DNA of 64,000 bases from UBA6164 sp964527325 (GTDB lineage: Bacteria; Patescibacteriota; Gracilibacteria; BD1-5; UBA6164): assembly GCA_964527325.1 (NCBI GenBank), contig CAZGNU010000002.1:3833-67832 (forward strand), in the 5' to 3' direction. Position 1 is the stretch's first letter. The number at the start of each line of letters is the position of its first letter. The notes beneath the pieces are model-generated. The model worked only from the letters and a program-made list of their open reading frames with translations, made no database searches and was not told the DNA's origin. This document shows positions 57,946-64,000 of the stretch, one piece after another. The position numbers were made by a program, and so were the translations under genes.

Positions 57946-58198
57946 ATAGAAAATGTTATATAATGTATATATCTCATGTAGCTATGGGAAATAAAATAAG
58001 AAAAAGAGAAGCCGACCGCTTCTCTTTTTCTATACTTTCTTTTTTCTATTACGTTTTGTAATAGTGAAAGCTAGAATATATTCTTTCTTTTTGAAAGAAA
58101 CATATATTCTCATGTAGCTATATTATTAAGAAATAAAATATGCTTCCAAATATAGAAAGCATTATCTTTATACTAATAAAAAATATTTTTACAAAACT
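57946..58198. terminator. Convergent-gene spacer with terminator and repeated motif
   Basis: Hairpin AAAAAGAGAAGC-CGACC-GCTTCTCTTTTT (58001-58029) is a bidirectional terminator. Two smaller hairpins follow (CTATTAC/GTAATAG near 58047-58064 and TTCTTTC/GAAAGAA at 58081-58099). The 14-base direct repeat TCTCATGTAGCTAT occurs at 57972-57985 and 58108-58121, flanking them. Confidence 0.65.
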
Positions 58199-59332
58199 TT
58201 ATATATTTTTTATACACTTTCTCAACTTACTATCAATAAATTTAAGCAATTCTTCCCTAAAAACCTTCTTATCAAATTTCAAAGCATGTTTTCTTATTTC
58301 ATCAGAATCAAAAGCCATTTTTTCAAACTTTTCTATTGCTTCATTTAATGAACTAACTGTTTGTTCTTCAAAAAATATTCAAGTTTTTCATTCAACTACT
58401 GTCTCTAAAGCTCATCATTTATTATATGCTATCACTGGTGTTCAAGAAGCCATTGATTCTATTGGAACAAGTCAAAAATCTTCTTCTGGTGGAAATAAAA
58501 ATGCTTTTGCTTGTCAAAATAATTTATTTACTTCTTCCCTAGAAATATTAAATTTCCATTCAATATTATCTTTACTTTTCTTTTTTAATTCACTATATAA
58601 TTTATTATCTGTATTTGTTACTAAAACAATTTTTTTTCAGTTTTCATTAAAAGTATCAACTATTAAATCAAATTTTTTGTATGGGATACATCTTCAAACA
58701 TATAGATACAAATCTTCTTTTTTAGTTTGTAATTTAAATTTATCTGTATCAACGCATGGATAAATCACCTCTGATTCTCTCCCATAATATTTACTTATTC
58801 TACTACTTGTATTTTTTGAATTAGCTATGAAAAAATCTGGTCTTTGTGCTGCTACAAAATCCCATTGTCTAAGTTTAGTTATAATCTTTGGAGCAAAATA
58901 TTTTCAAAAGAAATTTAAAAACCCAAACTCCATCATATTCAAATATTCGTGATAATGTGACCAAAAATATCTTGTAGGAGTATGACAATAACAAATTTGA
59001 AGAGTATCTGGTTTTGTAATTATTCACTTACTCTCAGCCGAAGTACTAGAAATAACAATATCATACTCACTTAAATCAAAACTTTCAAATGCGAGTGGTC
59101 TAAGAGTTAAAGCTAGTTTATGAGATTTTTTAAAAAATGGTAAGCGTTGTATAAAACTAGTAGTGATTTTCCTTCACTTAAATACAGGATTATCCTGTTG
59201 CCAAAACACAGACGTAAAAATATCAGCATTAGGAAATATCGCGATTAACTGTTCTAAAACAATCTCAGCTCATCACCAATCTTTTATCCAATCACAGACT
59301 ATTGCAATTTTTTTATTATCTAGACTTTGCAT
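58199..59332 (-). CDS. GT4-family glycosyltransferase
   Basis: 377 residues. KIAIVCDWIKDWGGAEIVLE is the N-terminal Rossmann start; HTPTRYFWSHYHEY and PDFFIANSKNTSSRI follow; the donor site has SGRCIPYKKFDLIVDTFN-like YVGRCIPYKKF, and FPPEEDFGLVPIESMASGTP is the E-X7-E nucleotide-sugar motif. Probably adds sugars to a surface polysaccharide. The long open frame on the other strand is a shadow. Confidence 0.92.
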
Positions 59333-59383
59333 TTTTACTTATTTTCTTTAATATTATATTTATAATAAAACATAAAGAAACAT

Positions 59384-60202
59384 ATGCAAATCTTTTGAAT
59401 AAAACTAGATAATCTGAAATATAATAATTTTCTAAAAAAAATAACAAAACTAGAAAAACAAAATATAGTTTTTACTCCAAATCCTGAAATATTATTAAGA
59501 ACTAAAACTGATAAAAAATTTAAAAAATTATTATTAAAAGCCAATTACCTAACTCCAGATGGAATAGGTCTTTATATTGCTTTTCAAATTTTAGATAATT
59601 CTTTACCAAAAATAATAAATATTTTATTATTACCATATTTTTTCTTCAATCTATTTTTCAGAAGAAAATATTTGTACAATAAATATTGAGATAGAATCTG
59701 TGGAAGTGATTTAACATACGATATAGTAAAATTTGCAGAAAAAAATAATATAAAAATAACTATTATTGATTTATATAATCCAACAGACACAAAAAAAGTA
59801 GAATCTCAAAAAGTATTTCCAGAATTAATTAGTAAAAAATTTCCTAAATTAGACTTTAGTTATTTTATTTATAAACCTGATAGAAAAGAAAGTATAATAG
59901 AAAAAATATCAAAATCTAATTCACAAATACTATTCTCTACTCTATGAATGAAAAAACAAGAAGAATCAGTTGTAGAAATAATGAAAGTGGCAAAAAACAT
60001 TAAACTATGACTTTGAATATGATCTAGTTTTGATTACTTTATTTGATTCCAAAAAAGAGCTCCCAAATTGTGGAGAGCTCTTGGTTTAGAATGGTTATAT
60101 AGGCTAATTACTTGACCTAAGAAAATTGATAGAATAAAAAGATTATACAGTGCAATTATCATATTCACATTAACTATAATCTTTTCATCAAACTTGAAAT
60201 AA
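59384..60202 (+). CDS. WecG/TagA/CpsF-family glycosyltransferase
   Basis: 272 residues. TPNPEILLRTKTDKKFKKLL, LTPDGIGLYIA, RICGSDL and STLGMKKQEESVV follow in family order, ending with ALGLEWLYRLITGPKK and a hydrophobic tail. It transfers ManNAc-type sugars to a lipid-linked acceptor in envelope polymer synthesis. The 3' end overlaps the convergent gene at 60174. Confidence 0.9.
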
Positions 60203-60569
60203 TTTTATCATATTCTTTTGATTTTATTCTTAAAACTGCATCTGATAATAAATCAAAATCATGAACAAGTTTGTTTCTTAATTTATGAAGTTCCCAAACT
60301 TTGTTTATATTTCCAATTTCGCTAGGATTTTGTTTTAAAATTTCTCAAAATGATCACTGGTAACCAATTTCTTTTAATATTTTATGATACAGTTTATCAT
60401 AATCTATTATTTTATGTTTTAAATCAGAATTAGCTTTAATATATTTATATTTTCTTAATATTCCTTCTTTTTGTAAAGGATTTAATTTTGCTTTCTTTTT
60501 AGTAAATTTTATTATTAAAAATATTCATAAAATGATTACTGCAATGACTATTATAGCTAAGATTTTCAT
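60174..60569 (-). CDS. Membrane-anchored protein of unknown function
   Basis: 131 residues: one N-terminal membrane helix (ILAIIVIAVIILGIFLIIKF), a Lys-rich stop-transfer, and a cytoplasmic helical domain (ELHKLRNKLVHDFDLL). The LRNKLVHD pattern is seen in HEPN-like helical proteins, but the match is weak. Confidence 0.65.
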
Positions 60570-60574
60570 ACTTT

Positions 60575-61801
60575 TTATAATAAATTAATAATTTTTTCTT
60601 TTAACTCCACTATATTATTCTTTTTTGTTGCTGAAATAAAAATTGGATTTAAATCTTTATATTTTTCTTCTAAATATTCTTTTTTATTTTTATATTTTAT
60701 TTCTTCTCAATCTTGTTCTATGATAAATTCTTCTCAACTTAAAAAATCACTTTTATTAAATACATAGATTCTTTTTTGCTTGGCTCAAATTGTTTCTAAT
60801 ATTTCTTCTACTACACCAATTTTTATATCTAATTTTTTATCAGAGCAATCAATTACATGTAATAATATATCAGATTCTATTGAGTCTTCAAGTGTAGATT
60901 TAAATGCATCTATCAACTTTGGTGGTAATTCTCTTATAAATCAAATAGTATCATTTATTAATACTTCTTTTGGTGGAATATATACTCAAGTTTTTTCGTC
61001 ATACGAAGCTTCTACAAACATTTTTCATACACTTGTTCAAAGAGTAGCAAATAGTTTATCTTCAGCTAATACTCATTTTTTAGTAAGTGCATTTGTAAGA
61101 GTAGATTTTCAGGCATTTGTATATCCTACTACTCAAACAGTTTTTATTCCTTTTCTTTTTCTTCATTGTCTATGTTGAGCTCTTACTTTTGCAAAATGTT
61201 CTAGCTCTTTTTTTATATGTTGTTCTTTTTTTCTCAAATGTCTTTTCATTATTTCTGTGTTTGTCTCTCATTTTCATCTTGTTCATATTCATCAAGCTTG
61301 TTTTGAAAGTTCCATTCACATACCAAAAATTCTTGGTCACATATGTTTTATAGAAGCTAATTCTATTTGAAGTTTAGCTTCTTTTGATTTAGCGTTTTTT
61401 TCAAATATTTTTAATATCAAATCTACCCTATCCCAAGCTTTTGCTCAAATAGGTTTTAATTTTTCATTTATAGAATATATTTGTTTAGCTTTTAATATAT
61501 TCCCCAGAATCAAAATATTTGATTTTTCTTTTTTCATTTCTTCAACTATTTCATCAAGTCTTCATTCTCATATAAAAGTTTTATAATCAGGAACCGATTT
61601 GTTTTGAATATGTTTAACAATAACTACTCCTCCATAAGTATTTACCAAATTTTCAAGTTCAACCATTCTATCCTCCATATTTTGCCTTATTTCAATATCT
61701 GCAGGAAGTATATCCGCAACAAAAACTCTCATTTCACTTCATGAGTATTCCAAGTTTTTTTGAATTTGTTCTAATTCCCTTTCTGATCTTTGTCTTGTCA
61801 T
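60575..61801 (-). CDS. hflX: GTPase HflX
   Basis: 408 residues. The N-terminal HflX domain (LVNTYGGVVIVKHIQNKS) and a coiled linker precede the G domain: GYTNAGKSTLTNALTKK (G1), LFATLGTSVGKMF (G2, with the usual TLDP replaced), NDTIGFIRELPPKLIDAFKS (G3) and YVFNKSDFL (G4). A ribosome-associated GTPase that splits stalled ribosomes. Confidence 0.94.
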
Positions 61802-61808
61802 AATTTTT

Positions 61809-62150
61809 TTAATATTCTATAAAGTCTCAATTTAATAAATCTGTATTAATATCATTAGATAATTTATCTAAAATTAAATTCATTTCTTTATTTAAAACCA
61901 AATTTTCTCAATATTTTTTATCTTTTTTTAATACCAAAAATACTGGTAAAATTTTATTATTTATATTTAAAAATACAACTCCTCTGATAGATATAGTATT
62001 TATTTTAAATTTTACTTTATAATATGGTTGTTTTAAAGTAATTAATTTTACATTTTTTAATTCTTTAAGTAAATCACTAATTTTAAAATTATACTTTCTA
62101 AAATCTTTTTTATATTTCTTTAAAAAAGACTCCGTTAAAATTACATTCAT
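61809..62150 (-). CDS. RelE-like toxin
   Basis: 113 residues. ILTESFLKKYKKDFRKYNFK, YYKVKFKINTISIRGVVFLN and ILPVFLVLKKDKKYG form the RelE-type fold. Downstream of, and overlapping by 10 bases, its antitoxin gene. Confidence 0.7.
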
Positions 62151-62404
62151 GCAAATGTTTTCATTAATGAATTAAAGCCAGGCATACTTTCTAATTTTTT
62201 TTGTTCTTCTTCAGTAAACTCTTCAAACTCAATACTACTTTCATCTTCACTTCAAATATATCTAATTTTTCATGTATCAACAAAATCAACCAAATACATG
62301 TTTAAAACAGTACTCAGAGTAGTTCATTTACTTTCAGCAATTTTTTTTGCCTTTTCTTTTAATTCCTTATCTAACCTAATATTTACATTTACCTTAGTTG
62401 ACAT
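62141..62404 (-). CDS. RelB/DinJ-like antitoxin
   Basis: 87 residues. VNVNIRLDKELKEKAKKIAE followed by GTTLSTVLNMYL is the ribbon-helix-helix motif of RelB/DinJ antitoxins; the acidic C-terminus should bind the toxin. Confidence 0.82.
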
Positions 62405-62504
62405 AAGTATATTTATTATTAAATATTATTTACATTGTACATAAAATTATGTTTTTGCAAATATTTCTTATTATAAATAATATTGTAAATATAATTTTTA
62501 TTTT

Positions 62505-62531
62505 CAAAAAAGGCAGGAATTACTTCCTGCC
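62505..62531 (-). terminator. Intrinsic terminator
   Basis: GGCAGGAA-TTAC-TTCCTGCC (62512-62531) with an A-run to the left, which is a U-run on the minus strand; it ends the membrane-protein gene at 62562. Confidence 0.88.
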
Positions 62532-62561
62532 TCTTTATTTTTTTAAATTTACCATAACTTA

Positions 62562-62879
62562 TTATTCTTTCAAATAATTAAGATAAATTTTTCTCTTGTC
62601 CCACCATTCAATAGACATAAACAATAATAAACCTCCAGAAAAAAAGCAAAAAGCTTCTTTAAGAAAACCCATTAAAACAATACCTATCAAAAGTATAAAA
62701 AAATATTGTATATAATTCCTAACTTCATTCATCTCCTTTCCTGATGTAATAGCAAACATTCTTCTTTTGTCAATATACATAAAAAAATATAAACAAAAAA
62801 ATAAAAAACCAATAAAAAAAGAAATATTATTTGGCTCCAATTTCCAATCCAGATTAGACAACATTGTTAAAATACTCAT
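62562..62879 (-). CDS. Small membrane protein of unknown function
   Basis: 105 residues with three membrane segments (about 18-36, 58-74, 77-92). Trp/Lys-rich ends (SIEWWDKRKIYLNYLKE). No family recognised; monocistronic with a strong terminator. Confidence 0.65.
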   Translation of the reverse strand: MSILTMLSNLDWKLEPNNISFFIGFLFFCLYFFMYIDKRRMFAITSGKEMNEVRNYIQYFFILLIGIVLMGFLKEAFCFFSGGLLLFMSIEWWDKRKIYLNYLKE

Positions 62880-63015
62880 TAGGAATCCTCCATATAAAAA
62901 TTTTTGTGTTTTTGTTTGTATTTTTATATTAATATTTTTATGTCAAAAATCAAGTCTTTACAAAATATATTTTTTTATTAAACTGTAATCCACTAAAAAA
63001 TAACAAAAATTAAAC

Positions 63016-63918
63016 ATGTACGATGTAATAATAATATGAGCTTGAAGTGCAGGATACCCTGCTGGAATGTATGCTAGTAGATATGGATTGAAAAATATGA
63101 TTATCTGAGGATTGCCTGGTTGAGCTTTATGAACTTCTCATAAAGTAGAAAATTATCCTGGGACTATTTCTGCTCCTGGAATGGAAATAATGAATAATTT
63201 TAAAGAACACGCTGAAGTTTCTGGTTCAGAAATATTGACTGAAATGGTAAGTGAAGTTTCTAAAAATGAAGATGGTTTTCTAATTAAAACTACTACTTGA
63301 AAAGAACTTAAAGCAAAATACGTAATTGTTGCTACTGGTAATAACTATAGACACTTATGAGTACCATGAGAAAAAGAATTTTTATGAAAATGAGTAAGTT
63401 ATTGTGCGACTTGTGATTGAAATTTCTTTAGATGAAGAGATGTAATCATGGCTGGTTGATGAAATACTGCAGTAACTGAAGCACTATATTTATCTGATCT
63501 TTGTAAAAAAGTATATATTGTCCACAGAAGAGATGAATTTAGAGCTGAAGATTCTTGGGTAGAAAAAATGAAAGAAAAAGAAAATATTGAACTTGTTTTA
63601 AATGAAGAAGTTGCTGAAATTACATGAGATGCCTTATGAATGACATGAGTTACTCTTAAATCATGAAAAACTCTAAAAGCTGATTGAATATTTGTTGCAA
63701 TTTGAACAATACCAAACACAAGTGTAGTAGATAACTTTGACCTAAAAAAAGATGAGGAATGATGCTTAGTTGTTGACTCTAAACAAGAAACATCAGTTAC
63801 ATGATTATTTGCTGCCTGAGACGTTACCACAAACTCAAACAAATTCAGACAAACTATCATGTCAGCTGCCGAATGATGCTTAGCTGCTAATAGTGTGCAT
63901 GAAGATAGTATGAAGTAG
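63016..63918 (+). CDS. trxB: Thioredoxin reductase
   Basis: 300 residues. MYDVIIIGAGSAGYPAGMYA is the FAD-binding loop, CATCDGNFF has the redox Cys pair, MAGGGNTAVTEAL is the NADPH-binding loop, and TGLFAAGDVTTNSNKFRQTI the C-terminal FAD motif. Five or more of these invariant glycines are TGA. It regenerates reduced thioredoxin with NADPH. Confidence 0.97.
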
Positions 63919-64000
63919 AAAAAATTTCATAAAAAAATAAAGTATTGGGAGTATGCAAAAAACTGTGTAAATAGAAATTTTGAATAAAATTATATAGTAA
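63919..64000. other. Right edge, no gene seen
   Basis: 82 AT-rich bases after trxB. No open frame, RNA or hairpin can be supported before the window ends. Confidence 0.5.

Noticed and set aside
58140..58763. Long plus-strand frame (207 codons)
   Set aside because: Antisense shadow of the GT4 glycosyltransferase.
60780..61178. Plus-strand frame over hflX
   Set aside because: Shadow; the GTPase motifs read on the minus strand.
63399..63860. Minus-strand frame over trxB
   Set aside because: Shadow; both nucleotide-binding loops and CATC of trxB read on the plus strand.
1..64000. TGA as selenocysteine or read-through stop
   Set aside because: TGA is very frequent and lies at glycine positions of many families; no SECIS-like structure would explain hundreds of sites.
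1..64000. tRNA or rRNA genes
   Set aside because: No cloverleaf with a TTC-type T loop or ribosomal RNA segment was seen in any gap.

Overview
The window is AT-rich (roughly a quarter G+C by eye) and is readable only if UGA is decoded as glycine (translation table 25); UAA and UAG remain the stops. Conserved glycines of many families are written TGA: the dinucleotide-binding loop of thioredoxin reductase, the P-loops of a NifH-like protein and an AAA ATPase, GGEP of radical SAM enzymes and GQDPYHG of uracil-DNA glycosylase. This code, with small compact genes and a simple gene complement, points to the candidate phyla radiation, Absconditabacteria (SR1) or Gracilibacteria (BD1-5/GN02). A standard-code reading breaks almost every gene here into fragments.

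Layout. 1-583 (-): 5' part of a secreted protein. 712-2088 (+): prepilin peptidase. 2085-28331 (-): an almost gapless, one-direction array of 24 genes with 13 radical SAM proteins, two NodU/TobZ-type carbamoyltransferases, a NifH/BchL-like reductase with both cluster cysteines, two NifD/NifK-like proteins, a Rossmann oxidoreductase, a leucine-rich-repeat protein, a lipoprotein, and a His-Xaa-Ser (Hxs)-like set: repeat substrate protein with tandem His-Gly-Ser triplets, HxsB-like maturase, HxsD-like proteins. An assembly gap (N run) sits inside the substrate's repeats. This looks like a large, unusual post-translational modification or natural-product system and is the main discovery candidate.

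28420-36141 (-): F-type ATP synthase operon atpB-E-F-H-A-G-(three small genes)-D-C, in which the c subunit is four fused hairpins. 36266-42640 (-): AAA ATPase, secreted beta-propeller protein, rlmH, proS, a toxin-antitoxin pair and a small gene. 42802-45348 (+): a small unknown gene and dnaK behind a CIRCE-like operator. 45349-45898: terminator, a tiny hydrophobic-peptide gene (-) and a structured element of unclear nature (+). 45899-47914 (-): M3 peptidase. 47986-49812 (+): ung and an unknown gene. 49832-53956 (-): Bro-N protein, pyruvyl transferase, HigBA-like pair, comM. 54097-57945 (+): lipoprotein, holB-like gene, and two pilin-like proteins, one carrying a fibrinogen-like domain. 58199-63918: two glycosyltransferases, hflX, a RelBE-like pair, membrane proteins and trxB.

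How it fits together. The housekeeping genes are those of a reduced cell with a complete F-type ATP synthase, probably sodium-coupled. Type IV pili (prepilin peptidase, pilins) and secreted repeat or adhesive proteins suggest attachment to a host or surface. The radical SAM/carbamoyltransferase/nitrogenase-like array is best explained as modification machinery acting on the repeat protein next to it or making a separate small molecule; this link is inferred from gene order, not shown.
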